Shown here: positions 46,707-58,039 of the stretch, piece by piece
Layout of the letters: the number at the start of each line of letters is the position of its first letter
Position numbering within the stretch: the stretch's first letter is position 1
Translations under genes and position numbers: made by a program
Assembly: GCA_009760855.2 (NCBI GenBank)
Contig: WPIO01000004.1
Coordinates: forward strand, 5,017,501 to 5,081,500
Source: Cristatella mucedo
Lineage: Eukaryota > Bryozoa > Phylactolaemata > Cristatellidae
Direction of reading: 5' to 3'
DNA length: 64,000 nt
The notes under the pieces: generated by a model
Told to the model about the DNA's origin: nothing
What the model saw: only the letters and a program-made list of their open reading frames with translations
Database searches by the model: none

Positions 46707-48343
46707 CGCCTCCGAGCGGCAGTCGAGGCGAGCACAGAGGAAGCTCGCCTCCTGCTGCCCGCAGCGGTATCCTCCGTAGCTGCTGCCGGCCAGAGTGGCC
46801 GCTGCCGGCGATGCGTTGGCGATCGAGGCGATTCGCGTTGCACGATCGATCAGCGCCTCGAGCGACTCTGTCGTCTGCCTCCTCGAGTCTTCTCGCCGTG
46901 CACACCAGCGGCCGTCCGATGAGGCAGGCTCTTTCCGCCGGCCGCCTCTGCGACCGACTTTCTATGCCGCCGCGACGCCGCCTGCGCGACGAAGAAGGCG
47001 AGCGGAAGTGTCAACGGAAGAGGAAGAAGAAGAAGAGAAAGTCAACGATGCATTCCTCGCCACCTAACTGACTGGCGATGTTTTAAGAAAGCACGCGCTG
47101 TGATAGCCCGCCTCGCGGCCCGTGCGTGACGGGCGGCGAGGCGGGCGGCGGCACTTCTTCTTCTTCTTCTCCTTCGTGCCGTTCGTCGCCGCCTTCGAGT
47201 GACATCTTACTCTGCGCACCCAGCGCAGGCCTTTCCCCGTGCATGCGGGCACGGCGCGTAGCCGGCCGAGTCCACCGCCGCCGGGCAGAGTGCAAATCGT
47301 CGCAGTCGCTGTCGTCGCGTGCCGCTGTCACGTGCTCGCCGGCTCGACGTTTTTGTCAACTCGTCCGGCCAGGGTGTCGCGGCGCTCGAGGGCCGCGACA
47401 CCCGTTTGATCATGTCGCGTGCGTCGCTCGCGGCCTGAGACGTGTCATCTTTGCTCTGCCGGCCGGACGCCTGCGGCCTACTTTAGGAGAAGGCGACATC
47501 TGGCGGGCCGGCATCTAGAAGCAGCTTAACTGAAAGGCACTTACTTCTGCTGCTGCTGCCGCCGCCGCCGCTGCTCGTGCCAAAGGAAAGAGCACGCGAG
47601 CCTCGCGCTCCCCGACTGCGCGCTGCGCTGCCCGTTTATCGCTGCGTACGGCAGCTGGCACGATGTCGAGTCGGCACGAGAGGTCTTCTCGAACGAAGGC
47701 TGTCTCGGCAGACGTCGACACGCGGTGCCCTTCTAGTCAGCCGAGCAGACGGTCGTCGGCGGCAGGTCACGTGTCTACCGGGACGGGCCTCGCCCCCGTC
47801 CTCGGCGCTCCTCACTGAGGCTTCCAGCGCATTGATCTACATTCTAATAGACCAAGGAGCATTGTGCCGGCCTTCGGCTGCTGTTCCGTTTCGTTGCTGT
47901 GCGTGCAGGACGCTCGCTCGTTGGAGACCCCTACTCCTGCCCACCTGCTGCTGCAACAGCCACAGCTGCTGCGGTGGCTTGAGCAGAGCACTTGCGCGCG
48001 AGCTCGGGCCGCCTGCGAGTGGCCGTCGTCTCAGGCGCAAGGGCGAGCTGCACTAGCCAGGACAGCTGCGAGCGCTGCTGTGTACGTTGGCAGCAGCGGT
48101 GGCAGGCAGACCGTCGTTATCCGCCGCCGCCACCGGATGTCGGCTCGGCGGGATGTCGGCTCTGCTGCTGCTTCTGGCGGTTCTGTTTCTCGAAGTTCCT
48201 CGAAGCCAGCAGAAACCTGATCCGGCAGCTGAGGAGGTCCACCCTAAAAAGTGGTCGCAAGCTTCGCGAGCTTGCTGAGCCCAACTTCCTTGCACTTCTA
48301 GATCGCTATTGTTTCGATCAACATTTTTTATGGCTGCAATAAA
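46707..48343 (+). other. HEXA/HEXB: Probable HEX 3' UTR with poly(A) signal
   Basis: GC- and CpG-rich stretch after the HEX stop. The first AATAAA I can find downstream is at 48338-48343, so a 1.6 kb 3' UTR is the simplest reading. It holds several chance frames. One at 48153-48278 starts MSALLLLLAVLFLEV, signal-peptide-like, and runs 41 residues to TGA. The high CpG content could instead mark an unrelated promoter. Confidence 0.4.
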
Positions 48344-49435
48344 GCTCGCGCTATTTTAGCTTCGTCCCACATCCCTTGCAGCTGGCGGAGACAAGGAGGA
48401 TGAGTCACTCGGCAGCCACGGGCTACGGCCGGGCGCCCGCGAGAGAGCTTGGTGGCTTGCCCTCGGCAATGAGGCTAACTCTGCCCTGAGGAGTCAAACC
48501 AAACTAAACCAACGTGGTTCGTAGTTGAAAGTAGTGGAAATTGTGGTTGACATTCAACGTCCTGAGCTAATGGCAGTGCCTGTGCAGCGTTCCTCTTTGG
48601 GGTTTGGAGAGATCGGACCTTGGCGTTCTTTGTTAGGGATGACTATGACCATGGCGGCTTCATGGCTGACACGTGCTCAATGCATGGACCTGGGCGGTGA
48701 CATCCGGATGCAGCCGTAGTCGCACTGACGTAGTCGCACTGAGAGCCAGTTCGGGAGTCCAGCTGCTATTGGCTGGCTATGTGGCCAATGAAATTTGCTC
48801 TCTAGATGCTGAGCTCTCAGCTCCACGTGTGCAGCCACGGGCTGCAGCTCTGGATGACTAACGAAGTTACTCTTTTTTGCAGTTTACCCTGGCAACAGAA
48901 GGCTCCCCTTCCTGTGTGGACGACTGGGCGCTGATCCATGATTTGCGCAATGTCTTCTGCTGCTCACTGGTTTCGCTGCAGCTCAAAAAGGACTCTTGTC
49001 AGAATGTCCGTGGGCTGAATTTGCTGGAACCTGCTGTCCAATTATCTTGCCTGACTAATGGGGTTAGGGTAGCTTAAATTATCGATGTAGTGCTTGCTGA
49101 GTATTGCCAAAAAATTCTAAATTGGCACTAGTCGGTGAGCTGCATAAATCGTGGTGACATTCGGGTGCTGCCATCATTATGTTATGGTGGATGTGCCTTT
49201 GAAGGAATCAATTGGTGCAGTTGTGGTCAGCAACGTTGAGGCACGCTGGCCCATACAGGAAGAGCAGCAGGCTTGGCTGGTTGCTCTGGCGATGCCAGGT
49301 CAGAGCCAGGTCACGACTTCCGCTGAGCAGAACTGAGCTCTCAGGCAGATGCACGGCGTAGGTCAAGCATACGAAGCTTGTATCGTCACGCCCGACTGAT
49401 TCTATCGAGGCTGATATAGATCACGAAGCAGGGTA
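48344..49435. other. No gene seen
   Basis: One good-looking acceptor (TACTCTTTTTTGCAG at 48883) opens a 65-codon frame, but I see no partner donor or homology. Confidence 0.4.
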
Positions 49436-49598
49436 AGCCGTAATGGCTCACTAGGTAAGGCGGTTGCTTTTCACGAACTCGGCCCCGAGGTCGTGGGCTC
49501 GAATCCTGCAGTGGGCGATCCTTTATCGCCACTGCAAGCGGTGGCGATAGCCGGAAAAGGCTCTTCTGTCGCTATACAAAAGAGGCTGTTAAATCAGC
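49436..49598 (+). mobile_element. tRNA-derived SINE, best copy
   Basis: About 163 bp. Box A-like TGGCTCACTAGG and box B-like GGGCTCGAATCC, the body CCACTGCAAGCGGTGGCGAT, GCTCTTCTGTCGCTATACAA, ending TGTTAAATCAGC. The tRNA-like part is only ~75 nt and is followed by a shared body, so this is not a tRNA gene. Confidence 0.8.
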
Positions 49599-49679
49599 TA
49601 GCATTTATTTAGGGTGAAAAGATGATGGATAGATAGTAAAACGAAACTAAGCAGTATAAAAGCTAGTGTAACCCTCCCC

Positions 49680-49755
49680 ACCAACAAACGTGAAGTGTCT
49701 AGAGAAAAATTTAGTTCTCTGAGGGATCTAATACATCTCTTTTTATATTATAATG
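49680..49755 (+). mobile_element. LINE A tail meeting LINE A7 tail-to-tail
   Basis: ACGTGAAGTGTCTAGAGA ... TTCTCTGAGGGATCTAATAC, then T/A-rich DNA leading straight into the opposite tail of A7. Confidence 0.6.
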
Positions 49756-49764
49756 GTTGTACTT

Positions 49765-50700
49765 AATAATAATAAAAATAATAAATTTGCATAGCACCCT
49801 GAGAGAGCTTAATCTCTTTCTAGGCGCTGTACGCATGCTGTAAAGGAAGCATGACCATATGGTAGTGGTAACATGCACATTTTCAACATGCAAAAGCACT
49901 AAAAGGATATGTTACAAAGACAGCAATTGCTGTGAGTAACGGGTTCCTTTTAGCTTCTTTTTAAAAAGCTGTCAAAGCAGTCGTGTGTGAGTTCCACGCT
50001 TTGGGAGCATACAGACTAGCATACAGGCATGTCTCGAATAGTATTTGAAGTCCATTCAATGCTTAACGGTTTGAGTCAGAAGAGCTGGTCTTACGACGAT
50101 GCCTAGAATGGCTGGGGAGTACTGTGGCAACGTCGTCGTCACGACAGACATATAAGCCTAGCTGCAGAGTTTTGCACCGACTTTAAGCACCCCTGATTGC
50201 ATTGGCCGGAAGACTAGCAAGCAGAGGGTTATGAAGTTGAGACGGGATGTCACAAATACATGGACTGCCTTGGATGTGATATCCCTGTCTAAGCAGCTCC
50301 GAATTTGTTCAGTGTTGCATAGCTGAAAGTAGGCAGACTTAACTACCTAGACGATGTGGTCGTCTAGTGACAGGTTTCTTTGGAACAGTGCGTATGGATT
50401 CCATGCAGAGTTGAGGAAGGAAGCTGTGATTGAAGAGCCGACTTCAAGAGTTAAGTTTTCCAATTTCCGAGTCACTCTAGGTTTGCCCATTACTCTTAAG
50501 TTAGTTTATTGTCATTCAATTTGAGATTCAGTTTGCTGTCATCCGTGTGTGCGAATGTTAGCGATACGTGCCGTGCTTGAAGGCTCGGAAGTATCAAAGC
50601 TTAAGTACAGCTGCTTGTCATCGGCATATAATTGAAAGCATAGATTGTGCTTGGCGATTAAATCGGTTAGAGGGAGAGTAAACATTGAGAAGCAGAACAA
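49765..50700 (-). mobile_element. LINE A7, minus strand
   Basis: Minus-strand frames include a FQLYADDKQLYLSFD catalytic motif near 50640-50600, VMGKPRVTRKLENLTL, SLDDHIV and KKLKGTRYS, then the hairpin and AAT-rich tail at its 3' end (49765-49850). Many stops. Confidence 0.7.
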
Positions 50701-50818
50701 GCACATGGCCGTGTGGTCCCTTGTTCTTTTGTGGTTCCTCGGATGACCTTTGTCTGCTCACATCAAAACTCTGGAGTCTCCACTGAGACAGAATCTGGAC
50801 CATTGAAATGCAGTACCA

Positions 50819-50978
50819 TCCGTGATGGTACACTAGGTAAGACGATTGCTTTTCACGACCTCGTTGTCGAGGTCGTATGTTCGAATCGTGCGGTGGGCGA
50901 TCCTTTATTGCCACAGCAAGGGGTGGTGATGGCCTTAAAGGCTCTTCTGCTGTTATACGAAAGATGCTTTAAATCAGC
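50819..50978 (+). mobile_element. tRNA-derived SINE
   Basis: Same family: CGTGATGGTACACTAGG, TATGTTCGAATCGTGCGG, GCTCTTCTGCTGTTATACGA, ends TTTAAATCAGC. One of the least diverged copies. Confidence 0.8.
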
Positions 50979-51654
50979 TAGTATATTAGGACGTTACTAT
51001 TATAACGGATGATTGGCTGCAGGGATGTGTAGTTGTCTTGCAGAGCACCACGGAGTCGTGTATCTAGTGTGCTCAACGGTAGAATCCTCTGTAAGTTTCC
51101 TATCCCCAAGGGCTACTAGACAATCCATTCCGGTGCTCGAGTCCATGCCTAGCTTTAAAGGCGAGTCGAGTATCAAGGGCAGTATCCAGGTACACTGTAG
51201 TCCGCAAAGGCAAAAGAAAAACCTTAAGTCGAAGCTGCTGTGGTCCTCAAAGGCATGATCTGTACTGGGGGCCAATCAGGTTCAAGTCAAGCTAGCTTCA
51301 AAGGTGAAGGTTGAGACTCTAATGACTTTTTTAAAGATCATATAACTCAGGCGTAATACAAACGTACTCGCAGTAGGGTCCCCTCTCAGTTCATGGAGCT
51401 GAGGCTCAGTGCATGAACCACGTGAGTCTCTGCCTTTGCTCGCTTTTGCTGCTCGCTCTCGCTCTGCTCCTGCACAGTCTGATTATCTGCACAGCAGACA
51501 GACAGCAGTCATCCAGCGTAACTGGTCCCTGCAACTGGCCCGGCCGAGGTGGGTTAAAATGTTGAGCCTCTTATCAACTCAGACGTCAGCGTACTTTCAG
51601 CCCCTTTTTTTACTTGTAACTACCACTGTCAGAATGCGTTGCAAGTTCAGGCAG

Positions 51655-51950
51655 CCGTGAACAAATAAAGATTACAGTTGGTGCAAAACTCAGTAGCCTG
51701 CCGGCTTGTCTGTCGTGAGCATCGCGGTTGCCCACATCACACCACTGCTTGGCGACCTGCACTGGCTACCAGTCAAGCATCGCATCAACTTCAAGATTCT
51801 GTCACTCACTTTTAGGTCCCCTAATTCTTTGGTTCCAGCTTACCTATCAGATCTTCTCCACCACCAGACTAAGCATCGTACCACCGGCTTTTCGGTATCC
51901 AATCCTTACCCTGCAACTCAAACGAACCTCAAATCCTTTAAAGAGTGTGT
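51655..51950 (+). mobile_element. LINE A5 fragment
   Basis: CTGYQSSI / [20 protein letters not shown] and LVPAYLSDLLHHQTKHRTTGF. The similarity ends near 51950; unrelated DNA to 52145 separates it from the next fragment. Confidence 0.7.
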
Positions 51951-52144
51951 CGAGCTGCTTTGGGCTTTTACTAATATGGTTGTTGCTAGTGCTGAGCGAA
52001 GAATATCAAGCGCTGTGTTTCTGTCGTTGTCGTATTACTAGCCTCAGGTCTCTGCACATTGCATGCGTTGTGCCGCTATTCGAACTAGCGAGGGTTCTGC
52101 GGTTGAGGGAACCTCGGAGCAGCCTCGCTATCAGATCTACCCTC

Positions 52145-52600
52145 CCCCCCCCCGCCTGGCTGAGCACCGCATTGCCCACTTTTCGAAATCTAATCGTTTA
52201 CCTGTACCTCGTACGAATTTCAAATCTTTTAGAGACGGCACCCTTAGTTCGTGTGCACCCAAAGCCGGGAACTGGCTTCCGACGGGCGTCATGACATCCC
52301 CTGACTTGACATTTGAAAACAAGCTTAAAAAGCATCTATTTATTGCAACAGCTAGTGGGTCCATGAGATGCGTCCTTTGTGTGCTTATGGGCGCTGACAC
52401 TGTGCATGGTGCCAGTAACCACATTTGCTTTCTTATCATGTGCAATGTCAATGTCTCTTACCATGCCATGCTTGGTGTCATTGGGTATGCTACCACTAAT
52501 CATTCGATCGTGCTTCCTTTGCAGCAAATGTAAAGTGCCTAGAAAGAGATTGAGTTCTCTGAGGGTGCTATTCAAACTGTAGTACTATCATCGTTGTTGT
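52145..52600 (+). mobile_element. LINE A6 fragment with tail
   Basis: Starts after a poly-C run; HRIAHFSKSNRLPVPRTNFKS and KAGNWLPTGVMTSPDLT are family A text. 3' UTR and hairpin at 52515-52565. Confidence 0.7.
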
Positions 52601-52639
52601 TATTAGGGCTGCTATGTACTTTAGTACGTTTTTGGTCCC

Positions 52640-55457
52640 ACATCCCAATCAATTTTCAGAAAACGTGGGAGGAAAAAAGGCGATCGGTGGCTCAGCACAG
52701 AAAACGAAAACTTGAGGGTAAGAAAGAAGCCGGCAGCAGCAAGTGTCCAGCCCTTCCAGGCACTGGAAGGTCTGTTGAAAAAGACAAAGCAGCTGAAGAA
52801 CAGTGAAGGCACAGAAAAACAAGAGAAAAATGTCGACGATCGCAGAGGGAATAAGGAAGATTGAGGAGGACGAAAGCAAGCAGGACAAGGAGACGATGAC
52901 AACAAGAGGAGGAGGAGGAGGAGGAGGAGGAAGAGAGCGCAGGATGCAGAAAGCACGACAACACTGGAGAGAAACAAATGCTGTCTGCTAGTTGGAAGCT
53001 TCATAAAAAAAAAACTTGGCTCTGTAAAGACGAAAACAGGCAACATTTGGACCATTGGGATGCAAAGAAGGTCCATTTGCTGGCAAAGGTGGTCGAGCCA
53101 TGAGCACAGTCTGGTACAAGAGGCAACTTGCTAATGGGCATGAGGTTACCAGGACCTGGCTGGTCTACTCTCCCTCAAACAGTCGGCATATTGTTTCTGT
53201 TTGTCCTTCCCTGGGTCCATCGAAAATTCCCGATCGTCACTTGTATTGGCACAAGGTTTTAGCCAGTTGAAGAAACCTAAAAAAAACTGATTGCCCATGA
53301 AAACAGCCGTTCTCACGGCCAGGCTTTCACCGAATGTAAAGAAACGCAGAGGAGACTTCTCAGATGAAGTGGAGTAGACGCTGCTGCTGTTGCGGCACAA
53401 ATCTTATCGGAAAAGCAACGATGGCAAGAAGTTCTAAAAAGAGTTCTCGGCTGCATCAAGTTCTTGGTTTTTCAAATTCTGACATCGCGTGGTCACTAAG
53501 TGTTGGCCTGGCCGGTGGGGAAAACTTTGGAAACTTCTTGGGACTTCTTCATATTCTAGCTCAGTGCGGTCCTCTTCTGCAATCACACCTGGACCACGCC
53601 AGCAAGAATCCAAAGTCGGTCTCTTATCTGTCTCCTCAACTCCTAAATGAATTCCTTAGTATACTTGCATCCGCAGTCAGAGACAAAGCTACTCTGCAGC
53701 ATACGGCGAAACAAGCGAAGTTATGGCATTCTGGTTTACTCAACTCCTGATCTGGCACACTACGATTAGATGTCTGAGGTCATTAGATATGTCGATGTTG
53801 GTTTTGCCAACAAAAGAGTCATCATCGAAGAGTCTTTCCTGGGCTTTCTTCAAATTCTCGCCAAGGATGCTGCAGCAATTAAAGGTTTCATTTCGGACAA
53901 ACTCAAATCTGACAAAACTTCCTTGCAAGATTGCAGGTCGCAGTACTACGACACCACAGCAGTCGTGTCTGGCCACTTGTCAGGTGTCCAAAAGGGAATA
54001 CTGTCCAGAAATGAGAAGGCAATTTGTATAAAATGTGATAACCGCAGCTTGAATCTGGCAGGGGTTCATGCTGCAAGTCAAGATTCCGTTGTCATTACCT
54101 TTTTTGGATCAACAGAGAGCACCACCTTATTCTTTTCAAGATCAACTCTGAGTTGGGAAGAACTGAAGAAAGTTTTAGACGTTACTGTCAAACACGACTC
54201 TACATCAAGGTAGAATGCAAGAGTGCTGTGAAAACTATGTATGATGGACTGGACAGCATTGTAGGTCTTTTGGAGCACCTGTCTGAGGACACCAGTGCAA
54301 TACTTGAAACAAAAAAGGAAGCTGGCAGTATCCCACCTTGTATCTTGAACTTGAACTGTTTGGCTCTGTTGCCATATTGTTACAGCATCTTAAGAAAGAT
54401 TGACCGCGTTCAGAAGAGAATGCAGGATCAAAAGATGAACTTCAGAGACGCCTCTTTTTACCTCCTCCTTTGATCTCTTGAGATTGAGTTGTCAAGACTT
54501 CGAGAAGACCTGTCCCAAGAATCACTAGCAGATGCTAAAAAGGAGATGTGAATTGTTGTGAGTTGCAGTTGAACGCAGAATTAACCGAAGGACACATATG
54601 CATGGAGAACTCTCTCAAGATGTTGGTCTCTCGGCAGAGGAGATTTCAAGAATAATGAAGGACAACATAGACTATTTCCTACAAGAAATTACAACTAGTG
54701 TGGTTTCATTTAATTGATGACACTGCCCCTGATCGCCGTATTAGTGGGCTGTGACACTCGATGTGGTAAGCAGCCGGGACGTGCTATTAATGATTGTTAT
54801 GACAAGGGAGTGAGTCAGTGACTCGGGTGGGCGAGAGGGGCGAAGAGAGTCGTGCTTGGCCCTGCTCCGTGTGAAGGTGAAATAAGCTGGCGGTGTTACT
54901 CGTTGGCTAGCGTTCTGTGCCGTTCGCGATGATAGCTCATACTACGACTAGGTTTGACCGGCTGACAGATCTGGGTGCCAAATTTGGTTTCTTGTTGGAA
55001 GTTGAGCAGCTTTTGAAGACACTTGACCACACCAAACTCCGCCAGCAATGTTTAGATCTTGAAGTCTTTTATTGTTGAGACGTTGACGGAATAGAGCTGT
55101 ACAATGAAGTATTATATGACTGTAAAATGCTTCTTGCCACAAGTCACGACTCGGCACGAAAGACCCCACGGAAACTCACGGCTTTCATTGTCAGTTGTGC
55201 AGGTTTTCCTAATTTGAGGGCAAAGGTCTCGCAAGTCCTTCCCACCATATATCGCTGTATCAGTAGCCAGCTGTGAACGTTCCTTTAGCAAGCTGCAGAT
55301 AATCATGTCCTATCTAAGAGCATCAATGAGGCAAGATCGGCTCTCTGATTTGGCCTTGTTAAGCATAGAACAAGAAACACTGGAAAAATGTTTACTTTCA
55401 AACTGTACTAGACATCAGTTCGCCACGTTCATGGCCAGATACCTGTACTACAATTAA
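52640..55457 (+). pseudogene. Decayed hAT-superfamily (ZMYM1/TTF-zinc-finger type) transposase
   Basis: Frames in order: basic start RRSVAQHRKRKLEGKKEAG (near 52680); TTF-type zinc-finger block WYKRQLANGHEVTRTWLVYS (53110-53170); GGENFGNFLGLLHIL (53515-53560); YLSPQLLNEFLSILASAVRDK; RYVDVGFANKRVIIEESFLGF (53785-53850); CDNRSLNLAG (54030-54065), where the family has CxxHxLNL; and the hAT dimerisation motif SVASCERSFSKLQIIMSYLR (55261-55320) with RLSDLALLSIEQETLEK. Several stops and frameshifts. Unrelated DNA at about 54718-54945 seems to split it. Inactive; terminal inverted repeats not located. Confidence 0.75.
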
Positions 55458-55639
55458 TGAATCGCTCTCGACTCGATATGAATGCTAGCGTGTGTTTTTG
55501 TGCATTTCACCTGTTGTGGAGCTATTTTGCAGCAATTCTTTGACAAAGCGAGGGGCTCCATCCGTAGCTTTGTCCCCGGGCGCCGAAAGGTCTCACTACG
55601 TCTCTGCTTCCTCAGAAGGCGACGGGACGGCGCAGGCGT

Positions 55640-55757
55640 CTCTTCTCTCCTCTTCTCTCCTCTTCTCTTCTCTCCTCTCCTCTTCTCTCCTCTTCTCTCC
55701 TCTTCTCTCCTCTCCTCTTCTCTTCTCTCCTGTTCTCTTCTCTCCTCTTCTCTCCTC
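55640..55757. repeat. TCTTCTCTCC-type pyrimidine repeat
   Basis: Imperfect 5- and 10-bp units just upstream of the candidate gene 2 start. Confidence 0.9.
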
Positions 55758-55866
55758 AACCCCGCGGCATCAACCTCTAGGATTGGTTGCGGCACCGTAG
55801 GGGGGCACCGATCGTCCTATTTCCCTGGGCCGTCGACGCCCGTGCGACTCCGTGACCCCTTTAGTC

Positions 55867-56066
55867 ATGCTAGTCGCGTCTTCCCGAGTCTTCAAGCGGC
55901 ATTGTCTAGTCGGCCCTACGGATGCGCGGCCGGCGCGCGTGAGTTTGGCGAATCTGGGCGAGAATCTCCGGTGGTCTCGCGCCTCCTCCGGCGACAGCCG
56001 CGAGACCGCCGCGCCTTTAGCGGTCCACGTCGCGGCGACGCTTGCGGTGCGTGCAAGGATGGCAGG
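55867..56066 (+). CDS. Candidate gene 2, exon A
   Basis: CpG-rich first exon. ATG at 55867 opens MLVASSRVFKRHCLVG, a basic, hydroxylated, acid-free start like a mitochondrial leader. It stays open to ...VRARMAG, with donor GTGAGT at 56067, phase 2. A pyrimidine-rich repeat precedes it at 55640-55757. Function unknown. Confidence 0.35.
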
Positions 56067-56467
56067 GTGAGTGCATCTTAATGTGGATTACATTTTTTAC
56101 ACCGATATATATTGTGTCTAAAGAGTAATTTAAAGGCGTGCTAAAAAGCGATTCCATCGCAGACCAAACTCTTGTTAATAGACGGAACTGAAATTGCCTA
56201 CTAGGTACAAGGCCTTGCGGATATCGTACGACCCTTTGAATACTTATCGCACATTTTGCAATTTTTTCGTGTTCCCCGCGGGTCAAGGTCAAGTCATAAG
56301 AACGTCCCTACGCTCGCCGAGGAGTTTTTTATAGCACCCCTACGATAACTAAAAATCTCTCTCCGGGCATATAACATATGCTAGAGCAAAATCAAATTGA
56401 CGAAAGTGATAACTAACGTGGACAGTTTAAGCGGACCTCTAAAGCACGCGAAGAAACATTTCCACAG

Positions 56468-56495
56468 GCTGAGAAAATGCTGTGAGGAGGAACAG
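56468..56495 (+). CDS. Candidate gene 2, exon B (28 nt)
   Basis: Acceptor ACATTTCCACAG, donor GTAGGT at 56496. One base completes the Gly codon of exon A, then LRKCCEEEQ, phase 0. Only this frame avoids a stop, and it is the one required by exon A. Confidence 0.3.
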
Positions 56496-56653
56496 GTAGG
56501 TGCATTTTTGCTTTGTTTTTCAATTTTTTCTGGGGTTAACTAATGGCGCTAAGCTACAGCTCTAGTGTTTCACTTTTTATTCATGGGAACAATGCTGGCA
56601 TTTTAAAATAAATTTTTTAATGTTATAAAACTCTTAAAATGCTTTTTATTCAG

Positions 56654-56854
56654 GCGGAAAGTTGCCTTCTTTCAAGGGAAGCTCCTCTGACTTCTCGCCC
56701 ACAATCGTCCGATCCAGAATGTTCCGCGGCTCGTCAGCAAGCTAGAATGTATCCAAAGTGCCGCCGGTGCCGTCATCTTTTTCCTCCTCATCCTTTTTTG
56801 CCTTCTCCCGGGACTCTTCGTCCAGTTGCAAATAGCTATCGAGTTGAACATTAA
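56654..56854 (+). CDS. Candidate gene 2, exon C with stop
   Basis: Acceptor TTTTTATTCAG, phase 0. 66 codons to TAA: AESCLLSREAPLTS..., then a Cys-x-x-Cys stretch MYPKCRRCRHLF and a proline-rich tail ending SYRVEH. ATTAAA overlaps the stop (56850-56855) as a possible poly(A) signal. Total protein 142 aa. I recognise no family; the joint phase fit is the main support. Confidence 0.3.
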   Translation, partial: AESCLLSREAPLTSRPQSSDPECSAARQQARMYPKCRRCRHLFPPHPFLPSPGTLRPVANSYRVEH

Positions 56855-57597
56855 ATCGGCTCTCAGTAGCTCGCTGAGCGACGATCGACCACACTTATGG
56901 ACTGCTAGCAAATCACCGGCGGGTGTGTTGGCATCCAGCTACCCTGCCGGTTTCTCATGCATTTGACCGCATCGAGACCCAACGAGTATCACCTATTTAG
57001 CCTTTGGACGCTCGCGTACCAAGTCCGTCAGCGCCTCCTGGTGGCCAGCGAGAGGGAATCTCCCTCTGGCTACGTACTAAAACTCTGTACTCGTGACTAA
57101 GGGCACAAGCCATACCCGTCTGCCTAGTAACCGAGTAAATTTGCTTTTGTAATTCTGCGTGCTTTCAGTACTTACCAGAGGTCCTACTAATCGACAGCCA
57201 AGATTTTTGCTTATGAGAATTAAAACGGCGTGATTAATGTCAAGTAGTTCGTCTGTAACTCAGGAGAGCCACTAAGAAAGAGTGGGGGTCCCGCAGGAGA
57301 GTTTTTGTATATTCCACTCGAAGCCCACGAAGATTTCTGTGCGCATTCGTTACTTAGCAAATGTACTTAATCTCATGCCTCACCCTCACTTCCTGAAGTG
57401 CACTCTCGTATCAGTCTAGCGAATATTACAGCATAGCTGTTTATAGTCACGTTATAACAAGAATCATCATAAGAATGAGCTTGCGCAGCGGCCTAAGAAT
57501 CCTTTTATATACTTGATATTATTTGAATGACAGCCCTTGACGCACCAAAGTTATTCTTATGTAGATAGATATATATTTCATTCTGACCTGGTTTACC
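56855..57597. other. No gene seen
   Basis: Unique-looking DNA, no repeats recognised. Confidence 0.4.
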
Positions 57598-57745
57598 CAA
57601 CGGGTTAGGGTGCTCTGCAGCGATAACTAAGGTCAAGGTTTTGTCCTTTTTCGCCACTGAAGTCTCGGGCTCCAGCCCAGCTTTGTAGGCAAAGCGTCAA
57701 GACAGAGATTTGGTTCTCTTACGGCGCTATACAAAGGAATCATAT
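57598..57745 (+). mobile_element. Second SINE type with LINE-like tail
   Basis: CAACGGGTTAGGGTGCTCTG and box B-like GGGCTCCAGCCC, then AAGCGTCAAGACAGAGATTT, TTCTCTTACGGCGCTATAC and ATTATTATAATTAT. tRNA-like head joined to the same kind of hairpin/AT tail as the LINEs. Confidence 0.55.
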
Positions 57746-58039
57746 TATTATAATTATACTGTATTGTTAGTAGGCATTAACGCATCGTGACTCGTTCGTA
57801 TCCATGCTAAGGAGGAGCGAATGCAAGCAAACTAATTAACGGGCGTCTAAGCAGTAGTATCAGTAGCCTGAATGGTAAAGCAAGCCTTCAAGAGAAACTG
57901 TCTTGTAGGAGGAGATTGTCTAGTGGCATCGGCTACCGATAAAGACTCTACCCTCTGAGATGGTTGCAAATGTATGAGTAAACAGCCCGCTCGTCTAGCA
58001 AGCTACGTCAAAATATTGGCTACGGCATGATTCAGTCTC

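Noticed and set aside
47640-47720. RCRVGTRGL frame resembling HEX RCRMVERGI
   Set aside because: That segment is already encoded by exons 13 and 14; no fitting splice sites.
48884-49076. 65-codon frame after a strong acceptor
   Set aside because: No donor, no homology, no phase partner, and outside the completed HEX frame.
49436-49510. tRNA gene
   Set aside because: Boxes A and B are present, but the unit continues into a ~90-bp body shared by many dispersed copies, so it is a SINE.
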